64,000 bases of DNA from NCBI RefSeq assembly GCF_025403485.1, contig NZ_CP099966.1, positions 2,914,001-2,978,000 on the forward strand, given 5' to 3'. Of the stretch, positions 16,979-25,870 are shown one piece after another (position 1 is the first letter of the stretch; each line of letters begins with the position of its first letter). A program made the translations under genes and the position numbers. The stretch is from Chryseobacterium paludis. Its GTDB lineage: Bacteria > Bacteroidota > Bacteroidia > Flavobacteriales > Weeksellaceae. The notes beneath the pieces were generated by a model, which made no database searches, was not told the DNA's origin, and saw only the letters and a list, made by a program, of their open reading frames with translations.

Positions 16979-17884
16979 TTAAATTCTATTTTGATCTTTA
17001 CAATATTTATCTAAAATTCCATTAATGAAGATATTAGATCGATCAGTAGCAAATACTTTAGCAATTTCTATATATTCATTAATTATTACTCTTGAAGGCG
17101 TGAAAGGAAAATTATCAATTTCTGAAATAGCTGTAGATAAGATAACTTTATCCATCAAAGCAATTCTTTCCAAATCCCAGTTTTCTAATCTCTCACTTAA
17201 TTTCTTCTCATTATTCTCCCAGTTATTCAATGTGTCTCTAAGAAGTTTACCCGCAAAGCTTTTATCATCTTCATCTTTGATCATTTTTATCAATGTTCTG
17301 CTTTCTTCGTCTTCTTTAAGGAAACCAATCGTTTTCTGAACCATTGAATTTGCTATGTGAATATCATCATACCAAGTTAATTCTTTATCACCAAGGTAAT
17401 CATGAAAATCTTCATTTTCAGCGATATATCGCAAAAATAATTTCCCGATAAATTTTTGATCTTCTTCGAAAGAATATTCTTCCACTTTCATGAAATCCTG
17501 ATAACGCTTTCCAGCAGTAATCCTTTGGAAAGTTTTTACCAATAGGTCATCATGCAAATCCCATTTTAATTCCTTATGTTGTCCTGTAAAGAAAAGTCTT
17601 TCTGGATTTTCTTCAAGTTTAATCAACACCTGGTTGCTAATAAATTTTTGATTGGGATTAATGTCAGAATCAGTCTTCAAATACTTCTTCTTCCCAATTT
17701 CCATTTGGTTTTCCGCAAGATCTTTAAGACCTACTAAAAAATTAAGTTGATAAATATAGAGATGATAGATTTTTTCTATACTAGAAAACATGTTTTTCTC
17801 TAAAACATCGAACTTAATGGGATTCTGGTAGTATGAATATACATTTTCTACCACTTTTTCACGGATTTGTCTTCTTCCTAACAT
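16979..17884 (-). CDS. nusB: Transcription antitermination factor NusB, long form
   Basis: NusB binds boxA RNA with NusE (S10) to support rRNA antitermination. The conserved NusB fold is at the C-terminus (about residues 165-300), with WDLERIALMDKVILSTAISEI and PSRVIINEYIEIAKVFATDRSNIFINGILDK. The N-terminus begins MLGRRQIREKVVENVYSYY. At 301 residues it is about twice the E. coli protein, because of the middle extension normal for Bacteroidota. It leads the nusB-DUF1573-yajC operon from a TATCTTTG promoter at 17906-17913. Confidence 0.93.
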   Translation of the reverse strand: MLGRRQIREKVVENVYSYYQNPIKFDVLEKNMFSSIEKIYHLYIYQLNFLVGLKDLAENQMEIGKKKYLKTDSDINPNQKFISNQVLIKLEENPERLFFTGQHKELKWDLHDDLLVKTFQRITAGKRYQDFMKVEEYSFEEDQKFIGKLFLRYIAENEDFHDYLGDKELTWYDDIHIANSMVQKTIGFLKEDEESRTLIKMIKDEDDKSFAGKLLRDTLNNWENNEKKLSERLENWDLERIALMDKVILSTAISEIDNFPFTPSRVIINEYIEIAKVFATDRSNIFINGILDKYCKDQNRI

Positions 17885-17905
17885 TCAAAGAGCTTTTTAT
17901 GGGTG

Positions 17906-17913
17906 CAAAGATA
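17906..17913 (-). promoter_or_regulatory. Promoter of nusB
   Basis: TATCTTTG on the minus strand, 22 bases before the nusB ATG. No well-spaced TTG is seen upstream. Confidence 0.5.
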
Positions 17914-17957
17914 CAAAATTTAAAATTTATGAAATTCGTAGTGTGAAGGTATTTTTG

Positions 17958-17965
17958 TAATTTTG
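17958..17965 (+). promoter_or_regulatory. Promoter of the ABC transporter gene
   Basis: TAATTTTG matches TAnnTTTG and ends 10 bases before the ATG at 17975, giving a very short leader. Confidence 0.5.
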
Positions 17966-17974
17966 TAAAACTAT

Positions 17975-19636
17975 ATGAAAGCTTTAAAAACTCTGAACCC
18001 TTACTTTTGGAAACACAAAATATTATTGTTTTGGGGGTTATTATTCATCATCGCCAGTAATTTCTTCAATACCTATAAGGTTCAGTTTGTGGGAAAATCC
18101 GTAGATGAGCTTACAAAAGGAGGACAGATGGGTTTTAATAAGCAGGTATTGATTTACGTTGCTATCATTGTAGGCTGTTCATTATTGACAGGATTCTTCA
18201 CTTTCATGATGAGGCAAACAATTATCGTTGCTTCAAGAAGAATTGAGTACGAGTTAAAAAATAAGATTTACAGACATTATCAGGAATTATCTTTAACTGA
18301 TTACAAACAAACTACCATCGGAGATCTCATGAACAGGTTAAGTGAAGATGTAGTGGCTGTAAGAATGTATCTTGGCCCTGGTGTCATGTATGTTGTGAAC
18401 CTGGTAATTTTGCTTCTTATCACCAGCATCTATATGATAAAAACAGATGTTTCAATGACCTTATGGACATTGTTACCACTTCCCATATTATCATATCTTA
18501 TATTTAAGGTAAGCTCGATCATCAATAAAAAGTCAAAAATCATGCAGAAAAGCCAGTCTGGCATTTCGACTTTTGTACAAGACAGTTTTTCGGGGATCAG
18601 GGTTGTTAAATTCTTTGCCAAAGAAAATTACATTAAAAAAAATTACGGTATTAAAGTTACCGACTATCAGGATAAGGCCTTAGATCTAGCCAAAACGGAA
18701 GCCTATTTTTTTACAATTATCCTATTTGTAATAGGACTTTTAAATGTAGCGATCATTGTAATTGGTGGCCAAAAATACATTGCCGGAGAATTGAGCATCG
18801 GAAAAATCGCTGACTTTTTCATGTATATTAATACTTTGATATTTCCATTTTCAATGGTCGGATGGGTAACTTCGGTTAATCAGAGAGCGGAGGCTTCTAT
18901 GCAAAGAATTAATGAATTTTTAGATAAAAAATCTGAGATCACTAATAAGAATTTCGATGACTATTCTATTAAAGGTGACATTGAATTTAGAAATGTTTCT
19001 TATGTTTACCCAAATACAGGAATTAAAGCTTTAGAAAATCTAAGTTTTACAATTAATGCAGGACAATCACTAGCCATTATGGGAAAGACCGGAAGCGGAA
19101 AGTCTACTATAGCATTACTCCTTTGCCGTCTAATTGATCCTACGGAAGGAGAGATCTTGATTGATGGTAAAAACCTTAAAGAACACAATCTTGAGGTTTA
19201 CAGAAATTTTATAGGTTATATTCCTCAGGAAAGTTATTTGTTTTCTGATTCTATTGAAAATAACATTGGTTTTGCGATTGACAATCCTTCGCATGAAAAA
19301 GTAGTTGAATATTCAAAAATTGCTGATGTTCACAAAAACATTATAGAGTTTAAAGAACAATACAAAACTACGGTTGGAGAGCGTGGAGTGATGCTTTCGG
19401 GGGGCCAAAAACAAAGAATTTGTATCGCAAGAGCATTAATTAAGGATCCAAATATCATTATTTTTGACGATTCTTTATCTGCTTTAGACACCGAAACAGA
19501 GCAAAATATTCTTGAAAATATTGACACTAAAATCAATAACGCAACATCCATAATCATCACACACAGAGAGTCTAGCGCTCAAAAAGCTGATAAGATCATT
19601 AATCTTACCGAAATTACCAATTCTGTAACTGCTTAG
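17975..19636 (+). CDS. ABC exporter, fused permease and ATPase
   Basis: A 553-residue half-size ABC exporter that works as a dimer. The N-terminal half has six membrane segments (type IV exporter fold, residues about 15-300). The ATPase domain carries Walker A GKTGSGKST, the Q loop IPQESYLFSDSI, the signature LSGGQKQR, Walker B IIIFDDSLSALD and the switch His in ITHRES. It resembles the MdlB/LmrA-type multidrug and lipid exporters; the substrate is unknown. It is a single gene, divergent from nusB. Confidence 0.93.
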   Translation: MKALKTLNPYFWKHKILLFWGLLFIIASNFFNTYKVQFVGKSVDELTKGGQMGFNKQVLIYVAIIVGCSLLTGFFTFMMRQTIIVASRRIEYELKNKIYRHYQELSLTDYKQTTIGDLMNRLSEDVVAVRMYLGPGVMYVVNLVILLLITSIYMIKTDVSMTLWTLLPLPILSYLIFKVSSIINKKSKIMQKSQSGISTFVQDSFSGIRVVKFFAKENYIKKNYGIKVTDYQDKALDLAKTEAYFFTIILFVIGLLNVAIIVIGGQKYIAGELSIGKIADFFMYINTLIFPFSMVGWVTSVNQRAEASMQRINEFLDKKSEITNKNFDDYSIKGDIEFRNVSYVYPNTGIKALENLSFTINAGQSLAIMGKTGSGKSTIALLLCRLIDPTEGEILIDGKNLKEHNLEVYRNFIGYIPQESYLFSDSIENNIGFAIDNPSHEKVVEYSKIADVHKNIIEFKEQYKTTVGERGVMLSGGQKQRICIARALIKDPNIIIFDDSLSALDTETEQNILENIDTKINNATSIIITHRESSAQKADKIINLTEITNSVTA

Positions 19637-19698
19637 CCGATTCATTCAAAATTGTTAAATAAATCATAAAAAAAATTTTGTGATTAAAAGAAATCTTT

Positions 19699-19706
19699 TA
19701 TATTTG
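19699..19706 (+). promoter_or_regulatory. Promoter of the DUF3276 gene
   Basis: TATATTTG matches TAnnTTTG with TTG at 19678-19680, a spacer of 18. Confidence 0.6.
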
Positions 19707-19735
19707 TTCTTAACAAGATTAAAAAATATCTAACA

Positions 19736-20071
19736 ATGAGTGAATACAAGGAACGCCATGAAAATGAAATTTTCACGAAGGTGTTAAAAGCAGGAAGAAG
19801 AACATATTTCTTTGATGTGCGTGAGACGAAAGCAGGGGATTATTATCTTACAATTACCGAAAGTAAAAAGAATTTCGGAGAAAATGGAGAGGCTACATTT
19901 GAGAAACACAAAATATACCTTTACAAAGAAGATTTTAAAAGTTTCCAGGAAATGTTCAATGAGTCAACAGATTTCATCATTAATGAAAAGGGTGAGGATG
20001 TAATTTCAGAAAAACATGACAAAGACTTCAAAAGCAAATCTTATACTATAGATTCTGACGACGAAGTTTAA
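19736..20071 (+). CDS. DUF3276 (Pur-alpha-like) nucleic-acid-binding protein
   Basis: A 111-residue protein of the DUF3276/PUR family, found across Bacteroidota and in spirochaetes (Borrelia BpuR), which binds single-stranded DNA or RNA. The PUR-repeat pattern is visible: IFTKVLKAGRRTYFFDVRETKAGDYYLTITESKK, then KHKIYLYKEDFKSFQEMFNESTDFI. The C-terminus is strongly acidic. It is probably an abundant, singly transcribed gene, with a good promoter in front and a terminator behind. Confidence 0.9.
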   Translation: MSEYKERHENEIFTKVLKAGRRTYFFDVRETKAGDYYLTITESKKNFGENGEATFEKHKIYLYKEDFKSFQEMFNESTDFIINEKGEDVISEKHDKDFKSKSYTIDSDDEV

Positions 20072-20093
20072 AAAAAAGAATATCTAAAAACAC

Positions 20094-20124
20094 AAGCATC
20101 TGAAAAAAGGGTGCTTTTTTTGTG
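20094..20124 (+). terminator. Terminator of the DUF3276 gene
   Basis: AAGCATC (20094-20100) pairs with GGTGCTT (20110-20116), followed by a T run. Confidence 0.7.
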
Positions 20125-20166
20125 TCCAAAAATTCTAAAAGTGACCATTTTCCTTATTAAATATTT

Positions 20167-20200
20167 AAAATAAAAAAGTACACTTTTGAAAAGTGTACTT
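20167..20200. repeat. 34-bp hairpin repeat, left copy
   Basis: A 34-base sequence with core AAGTACACTTTT / AAAAGTGTACTT. It matches 23096-23129 at 33 of 34 positions, including non-stem bases AAAATAAA on its left. The right copy is the terminator of tRNA-His. About 21 bases to the right lies TCTCGAACC (20222-20230), as in the tRNA T arm (23149-23157, 19 bases from its hairpin). Together these suggest a duplicated tRNA end. Confidence 0.6.
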
Positions 20201-20301
20201 GTATGCTGTTAGCTGCTATAATCTCGAACCATTTTCTGACTCTTGCATTGTTTTTATTCCACAACTTTGATAGAAGTAAGCCATACAGTATAATACATTT
20301 C

Positions 20302-22848
20302 TTAGTTTTTAATAAATTTTTTAACGGCATCACCATTGTTTGTAATTACTTTAATCAAATAAGTACCAACTTGATAATTTGACACATCAAGTTGAACATC
20401 TTTTTTATTTACCTTTTCAGCTTTCAATACCCTTCCTGCCATGTCATAAAGTTCAATAGATTTAATATTTGAGTTTGAATTTTTAACGGTGATTATTGAA
20501 TGAGCTGGATTTGGAAAAACTTCAATATCATCGTTCTCAAAATTTAATGCTGATAACCCAAGCAGAGAAGCAGGAATTAGAGAAACATTGTCTAAAAAAT
20601 AATATGCATCAGGACCATTGCTATTTTGAAATTGAACATTATTTAATCCCCCAATATAAAGGTATTTTAAATTCGGGTTGCTGCCAGTTGTAAATGTAAA
20701 AGTAATTGTTTCCCATTCAGTTGCCGAAGTAGAGCTTGAAAACGTTGGATTTGTCAAAAAAACTTTATCCGAAGTTATATTTGAAGTTGGAATAATTCCG
20801 CCTGTTGTTAACTCTAAATTAGCATCTGTAATAAATACTTGAAATTTTATGCCGTTTAATAAATAATTATCAGCCTTTGATACATCAAAAGACAATTGAT
20901 ATTTAGTGTTCGGCAGCAAAGAACTCGTTAACTCGGTTTTTAAAGATTCACTATAAACATTTTGTAATAAAGCAGGTCTATTTGAAGAGATAAACATTCC
21001 AACATAAGCATGGTTTCCACTGATTTTATCGGCCTGATTACCAAATACGTTTGAAGGAATGCTTACTTGTGGATATGTTGAATCTGAATTGAAGTAATCA
21101 GGAGATGGGAAATAACTTGGAGATTGCCAACCACATGATTTATACAGTTGACTGGTATAACTGGGAGCGTAACTGTGTTCTTCAAAATCACCATTTCTAA
21201 CCAAATTGGGTTGAGTAACACTTGTACAATGATTGAAAACATTAACATAAATATAGGTAATGTTTCCACGTTGCCCAGTTATATTGTCAAATGGCACATA
21301 CCGTAACAGATGAACACCCGGGACATAAGATTTGAATGTAAATGAAGTGGGGGTAATTCCTGATATAATTGCATCCGGATCATATAAATCCTGAACAAAT
21401 TCAAAACTTAAATTGGACGATGAACCACTAGTATAATCATTACTCAATATTCCATCTATACTAATATTTGTGCCTCCATTGCCTTGATAAGTATAAACTC
21501 CATTTAAAAATCCGTCATTAACTCCGCCAATTGATATTCCTCCACAACTTGCGACCCCATAATTTTTGTAGGTAAAGTTGCTAGTACTTCCAAAAGTTCC
21601 TTGAAGACTATAACCAATATCACATAACACCTGTCTTTCTTCACTTGTTAAAGTTCTTTTAGCGAAAAAACTGGAAGCCCGGTCGCTCATCATAAAATAC
21701 TGATCGTTAGAATTCCCGTTGTAACAAGCGTCTTCAAAATGACTTAAGCTACCTCCATTTTCAAAACACGGCGGATTGTAAACAGGTACTGTAACATTAC
21801 CAACATATTTCATCGAACTTGAACAATTAAAAGAACCACTATTGCCGTTAAATTCAGGTGGAAATACATTGCAGCTCGGAAATAAAACAGGACCTGGAAT
21901 AGCTAAATTATAATTAAAACCATACATTTGGCCACCAATTGCGGGAGAATTTATAATTAATGATACATCTGAACTTGTTTTCAAATTTTTATCATATCTC
22001 GTAAAATAATTTCCCAGATTATTAAAGAAAGAACTGTTTCCATTATATCTCATTAAACTATTAACCCCCAAAGCATGTGTAACTTCATGAATTATTGTGG
22101 AGTAAAAATCAAGATAATTAGCTGGATATGCCGTAGCTGTATTATATTTATTATAATCTAAATTCCAGTTTACTGTTCCTGTAAAATTAAAACATGCCCA
22201 ACCGTGATAGAACTCACCGACACTATTTGTGTTAATAATAGGAAGAACAGTATTAGAATACGAATCAACTCCGGCATGTATCGTCTTCCAGATTTCATTA
22301 TCTAAAATTCCCCCAAAATCAATATTTTGATTACTAATTCCGGCTGAAAATGTTGGAAAACTATAAAAGGCACTTGCAGAACTACCTGTATTTGAGGACA
22401 ACCCTACAGTTGTGGGATTTCGTATCCAAAACTTCACCTTATTTCCTGTATTTTTTAAAGGAGTGTTGATAAAATCAGAAATATCCAGAAATGCCTGAAG
22501 TATTATAGACCTTCTTTGGTCATGAACCACATTTCCGACAATTTCCATACCACTTCCATTTTCAAAATAAAGCTCAAAAATACCTGAAGTGAAAGACTGT
22601 CCATTTAATATTGTTTTTCCATTTTCTGTAGAATGAGATTTTATAATTTCAATTTCGGATAATTTCAATATTCGACCTTCATTATCGAAAACTTGGTCAA
22701 AAATCCCATTTGGTGTATGGTAAATTTCAGAAGCTTTTTTATCCTGTGCAAAACCCAAACAACTTATAAACAGCACTATATAAATAAACTTATATAATTT
22801 GTGAAAATTAGAATGAATCGATTTTTCCTTGTCTAGATAATTTTCCAT
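20302..22848 (-). CDS. Secreted metalloprotease-like protein with type IX sorting tail
   Basis: An 848-residue exported protein. A late signal sequence (about residues 17-35, KFIYIVLFISCLGFAQ) is followed by a domain with the zinc motif HEVTHALG at 254-261. The third metzincin ligand expected three residues after the Gly is Ser, not His or Asp, so the metal site may be completed elsewhere or be inactive. Around residues 555-760 is a beta-sandwich domain opening LVRNGDFEE, of the carbohydrate-binding style. The last 73 residues (VFPNPAHS..., SIELYDMAGRVL, GTYLIKV) are a type A T9SS sorting domain, so the protein is probably carried by the gliding-type secretion system. It lies between duplicated hairpins. 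Confidence 0.85.
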   Translation of the reverse strand: MENYLDKEKSIHSNFHKLYKFIYIVLFISCLGFAQDKKASEIYHTPNGIFDQVFDNEGRILKLSEIEIIKSHSTENGKTILNGQSFTSGIFELYFENGSGMEIVGNVVHDQRRSIILQAFLDISDFINTPLKNTGNKVKFWIRNPTTVGLSSNTGSSASAFYSFPTFSAGISNQNIDFGGILDNEIWKTIHAGVDSYSNTVLPIINTNSVGEFYHGWACFNFTGTVNWNLDYNKYNTATAYPANYLDFYSTIIHEVTHALGVNSLMRYNGNSSFFNNLGNYFTRYDKNLKTSSDVSLIINSPAIGGQMYGFNYNLAIPGPVLFPSCNVFPPEFNGNSGSFNCSSSMKYVGNVTVPVYNPPCFENGGSLSHFEDACYNGNSNDQYFMMSDRASSFFAKRTLTSEERQVLCDIGYSLQGTFGSTSNFTYKNYGVASCGGISIGGVNDGFLNGVYTYQGNGGTNISIDGILSNDYTSGSSSNLSFEFVQDLYDPDAIISGITPTSFTFKSYVPGVHLLRYVPFDNITGQRGNITYIYVNVFNHCTSVTQPNLVRNGDFEEHSYAPSYTSQLYKSCGWQSPSYFPSPDYFNSDSTYPQVSIPSNVFGNQADKISGNHAYVGMFISSNRPALLQNVYSESLKTELTSSLLPNTKYQLSFDVSKADNYLLNGIKFQVFITDANLELTTGGIIPTSNITSDKVFLTNPTFSSSTSATEWETITFTFTTGSNPNLKYLYIGGLNNVQFQNSNGPDAYYFLDNVSLIPASLLGLSALNFENDDIEVFPNPAHSIITVKNSNSNIKSIELYDMAGRVLKAEKVNKKDVQLDVSNYQVGTYLIKVITNNGDAVKKFIKN

Positions 22849-22887
22849 TGACGTTTAATTTAAGAGTTTTAATGGGGTTAGTTTTTA

Positions 22888-22895
22888 CAAATCTA
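22888..22895 (-). promoter_or_regulatory. Possible promoter of the metalloprotease-like gene
   Basis: TAGATTTG on the minus strand matches TAnnTTTG, 39 bases before the start codon. No well-spaced TTG is seen upstream. Confidence 0.4.
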
Positions 22896-23095
22896 GGAAA
22901 TAATAGCATTTCTTTATTTTTTTGAACCAAATTTCATTAAATTAAAATTCAATCATTTTTTCACATCACTATTTAATGTAATTCAAAATTTTTCTCCCCG
23001 TTTTATATGCTCTGCGGAAAATTATCAATAAAAAAAAATTAAACAAAAGAATTGAATCTTAATAATTATGATTCTTTTTAATCTTAAATTGATAC

Positions 23096-23129
23096 AAAAT
23101 AAAAAAGTACACTTTTAAAAAGTGTACTT
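23096..23129 (-). terminator. Terminator of tRNA-His; right copy of the 34-bp repeat
   Basis: An AAGTACACTTTT / AAAAGTGTACTT hairpin starting 5-6 bases past the 3' end of the tRNA on the minus strand, followed by a T-rich run. Apart from one loop base it is identical to 20167-20200. Confidence 0.8.
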
Positions 23130-23134
23130 TCTTT

Positions 23135-23210
<76 letters not shown>

Positions 23211-23245
23211 GTTTTGTGGTTGCAAATATAGGAAAGAATTTTTAA

Positions 23246-23965
23246 TTACAAAACAATTCCTTCAAAATTTTTCAATGCAATTAACTTCTCTGTCGTAAAG
23301 CCCTCAGCGTAAGCAACTCCCGATAAACGCCCTAAATCCTGAGCTCTGTAAGTTAAACTTTCAAGGAAGTCTTTGGTGGCAATTGGAGTCACCGGTTCTT
23401 TAGAATTTGGGTCATAAAATTGAGTTTTGAATGCTAAACATGCTTCAATCTTTTTATCAAGATGTTCGGATATATCTATTACGAATTCCGGTTGGATATG
23501 TTTCCACTGGATATAATGAAAAATATGCTTCGGTCTCCATACTTCTTGGTTTTCTCCTTCTGCTACAGTTACCACTTTTCTAAGCCCTGCTAAAAAGCAT
23601 GCATCGGAAACTAATTTTGATCCTTTTGCATGATCTGGATGTCTGTCATCAATCGCGTTGGCTAAAACGATTTCTGGACGGTATTTGCGGATCATTTTCA
23701 CAATTTCCATTTGGTACTCTTCTGAATTAACAAGAAAGCCATCCTTCATTCCTAAATTCTCCCTAGCAGAAACGCCTAAAATCTTAGCAGAATCAGCAGC
23801 TTCCAGTTTTCTGGTCTCATCAGTACCTCGAGTTCCCAGTTCACCTTTTGTCAAATCAACAATAACGCATTTTTTACCCTCTGACACCAATTTGGCTATT
23901 GTGCCTCCGCAACCCAATTCTACGTCATCAGGATGCGCTCCAAAAGCTAGTATATCTGTTTTCAT
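23246..23965 (-). CDS. bshB1: Bacillithiol biosynthesis deacetylase BshB1
   Basis: BshB1 removes the acetyl group from GlcNAc-malate in the second step of bacillithiol synthesis, before BshC adds cysteine. The 239-residue LmbE/PIG-L-type enzyme shows the zinc site GAHPDDVELGCGG (residues 8-20) and the second His pair in DDRHPDHAKGS. KGELGTRGTDETRKLEAADSAKILG is typical of the subfamily. No bshA or bshC lies nearby. A 22-codon ORF starts at a promoter just upstream and ends 16 bases before this ATG. Confidence 0.94.
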   Translation of the reverse strand: MKTDILAFGAHPDDVELGCGGTIAKLVSEGKKCVIVDLTKGELGTRGTDETRKLEAADSAKILGVSARENLGMKDGFLVNSEEYQMEIVKMIRKYRPEIVLANAIDDRHPDHAKGSKLVSDACFLAGLRKVVTVAEGENQEVWRPKHIFHYIQWKHIQPEFVIDISEHLDKKIEACLAFKTQFYDPNSKEPVTPIATKDFLESLTYRAQDLGRLSGVAYAEGFTTEKLIALKNFEGIVL

Positions 23966-23981
23966 CTGTTCTTTTTATTTT

Positions 23982-24050
23982 TTAATATGTCAGATGGAAC
24001 GCCCAACAATTATGCTCATGTTTTTGAATTTTTAACCAAGGGCGTTTCAT
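23982..24050 (-). CDS. Possible 22-residue leader peptide before bshB1
   Basis: A short open frame opening MKRPWLKIQKHEHN and ending AFHLTY, with one Cys and two Trp. Its ATG lies 5 bases past a TATCTTTG promoter element (24056-24063), so the message would be nearly leaderless. Its first and last thirds form an 11-bp inverted repeat with one mismatch (around AACGCCC and GGGCGTT). It could be a translated leader acting on bshB1, or chance. I know of no homolog. Confidence 0.3.
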   Translation of the reverse strand: MKRPWLKIQKHEHNCWAFHLTY

Positions 24051-24055
24051 ATTTT

Positions 24056-24063
24056 CAAAGATA
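24056..24063 (-). promoter_or_regulatory. Promoter of the bshB1 unit
   Basis: TATCTTTG on the minus strand, 91 bases upstream of the bshB1 ATG and directly before the short ORF. Confidence 0.55.
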
Positions 24064-24074
24064 AGTTTAAAACA

Positions 24075-24107
24075 AAAACTTCCCAAACATTACGAATGGG
24101 AAGTTTT
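24075..24107 (-). terminator. Terminator of the TPR gene
   Basis: An 11-bp stem AAAACTTCCCA / TGGGAAGTTTT (24075-24085 with 24097-24107) with a T-rich run on the minus strand, just after the TPR gene stop codon. Confidence 0.85.
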
Positions 24108-24131
24108 AATATCTATAATTTAAATTTTAAA

Positions 24132-25763
24132 TTACTTATTGATCTCGCCGTTAAGTTTTACAGCATCCTGATATGTTGGATCTAATTGAAGAGACTTAGC
24201 AACATAATCTTTAGCTTTAGCAATATCAGAGTCTTTACTCATATAAGCTACTGCAAAGTAAGCATAAGCTAAAGTCTGCTTATTAGCTTCTGTATCGGCA
24301 GGCTTTACAGTACTGATAAATTTCTCATAAGCTATTTTCGCAGCATCATTATTTCCAGCTTGTTGATAAGAATATCCCTGACTGTAATAAGCAGGAGCCC
24401 AATCTGGAAGTAAAGTACTCATTTTTTGCCAAGTAAGGATTGCCCCATTCCAGTTTTTAACATCTTGATAAGCTGTTGCTAATTTGAATAATGAATCAGT
24501 ATCCTGAGTATTAGCAGCTACTTTTTGTTTTAAACCTTCAATTGTTGGGTTTGTTGGTCCTGAATCTGCAGAACCTTGTGTTGCCCCACCGCCTGCAATT
24601 TTAGCAAGCTCCATATCCCACTTCATGGTTTCATCTTTTGCAGCTTTAGCAATAGCAACTTTTTGTTGAGCTTCAGTTGTTAAAGCAGTCTTCTTAGCAG
24701 CATCCTTTTCGTCTTTAGCCAATCCAGCAGCAATTAGCCCCTGTAAACCTTGATCTGCAGGCTGCATTCTTGATTTATCAGCCTGAGAAGCGAAGCTGTC
24801 CATATTTTGTTTAGCTTCTGCATATTTTCCATCAGCATACAATTGATAAGCCCTCAATTTAAATTTGATTGGATCATCGATCTTGTCAAATATCTTATCT
24901 AATACTGCTTTAGAATTAGTATAATCTTCATTTGTAAAATAAAGTTTAGAAATTTCTAATTGTGTATATGGATCTTCATCTGCATATTTTGTATAATTGA
25001 TCAAATCCTGAGTTGCTTTATCATTCTGCTGATACTTGATATCATAGGCAGCCAAAGCTTTATAAGCAGGAGCATATGTTGCATCAACACCAACTGCTTT
25101 ATCAATATTTTCTTTAGCTAACTTCCATTGTTGAGCAGCCATCCATAAAGTCCCCATTCTTGCATAAACAGAAGCTTTATTTTTAGCAAGTGGTAACGCT
25201 TTATCATAAGCCGTCATTGCATCACCAGGAATTTTCTTTAATCTGTAGGCATCACCTAAAGTATAGTAATAATTTGCTGGAACTTCTTTTTTCTGTGCTC
25301 TTTCGATTGCTTTATTCAAGAATTGAATTGCTAAGTCAGGAGAGTTATTTTTCTCAAATAAAGTTAAAGCTTCAGCCGCTCTAAACAATACTTCAGCATC
25401 TTTTTCTCTTGAATCACTTACAATTTTCTGAATTTCAGCTACTGCAGCTTTATCACCTTTTCCTAATTTTACAGCTGCCAATCCAATCTTGTTTAGGTAA
25501 CTTTTGTTATCCGCTGCAAGACCTTTGTTGAAACTCTCTGTTGCTTTTGCAAAATCTGGTTCACCCTGTCTTAGAAAAGTATTTCCCAAATAGAAATAAT
25601 TTTCAGCAGTAGGTGCTTTTGCGATCATATCAGTGAAGTTAGTTTTTGCCTGAGCAAATTTATCACTATCGATGCTGTTAATACCATCTTGCAATGTTTG
25701 TGCAAACGAAAAATTGGCAAAAAATACCACCGCTGCTCCAAAAGCAATCTTTTTTACATTCAT
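24132..25763 (-). CDS. Periplasmic tetratricopeptide-repeat protein
   Basis: A protein of 543 residues from the chosen start, with signal peptide MNVKKIAFGAAVVFFANFSFAQ and about ten TPR-like helical pairs (for example KAPTAENYFYLGNTFLRQGEPDFAKATESFNKGL and YYTLGDAYRLKKIPGDAMTAYDKAL). The role is probably protein binding in the envelope. Upstream in-frame starts at 25781 and 25814 would precede the signal peptide with extra polar residues. It follows the PstS-like gene by 107 bases and may share its transcript. This gene order beside TonB/ExbD is frequent in flavobacteria. Confidence 0.85.
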   Translation of the reverse strand: MNVKKIAFGAAVVFFANFSFAQTLQDGINSIDSDKFAQAKTNFTDMIAKAPTAENYFYLGNTFLRQGEPDFAKATESFNKGLAADNKSYLNKIGLAAVKLGKGDKAAVAEIQKIVSDSREKDAEVLFRAAEALTLFEKNNSPDLAIQFLNKAIERAQKKEVPANYYYTLGDAYRLKKIPGDAMTAYDKALPLAKNKASVYARMGTLWMAAQQWKLAKENIDKAVGVDATYAPAYKALAAYDIKYQQNDKATQDLINYTKYADEDPYTQLEISKLYFTNEDYTNSKAVLDKIFDKIDDPIKFKLRAYQLYADGKYAEAKQNMDSFASQADKSRMQPADQGLQGLIAAGLAKDEKDAAKKTALTTEAQQKVAIAKAAKDETMKWDMELAKIAGGGATQGSADSGPTNPTIEGLKQKVAANTQDTDSLFKLATAYQDVKNWNGAILTWQKMSTLLPDWAPAYYSQGYSYQQAGNNDAAKIAYEKFISTVKPADTEANKQTLAYAYFAVAYMSKDSDIAKAKDYVAKSLQLDPTYQDAVKLNGEINK

Positions 25764-25870
25764 AATCATTATATCTTTCATTTTATATTTTCTAAATCGA
25801 TTTAAATGATACACAATTTTCAGACCAAAATAGTGTATTTATTTAGGGTAAAAAGTTAATTTAATATTTT

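Noticed and set aside
20201..20240. A tRNA pseudogene beside the left hairpin
   Set aside because: Only the nine bases TCTCGAACC and their distance match the tRNA; no other arms can be folded. I kept this only as support for the duplication idea.
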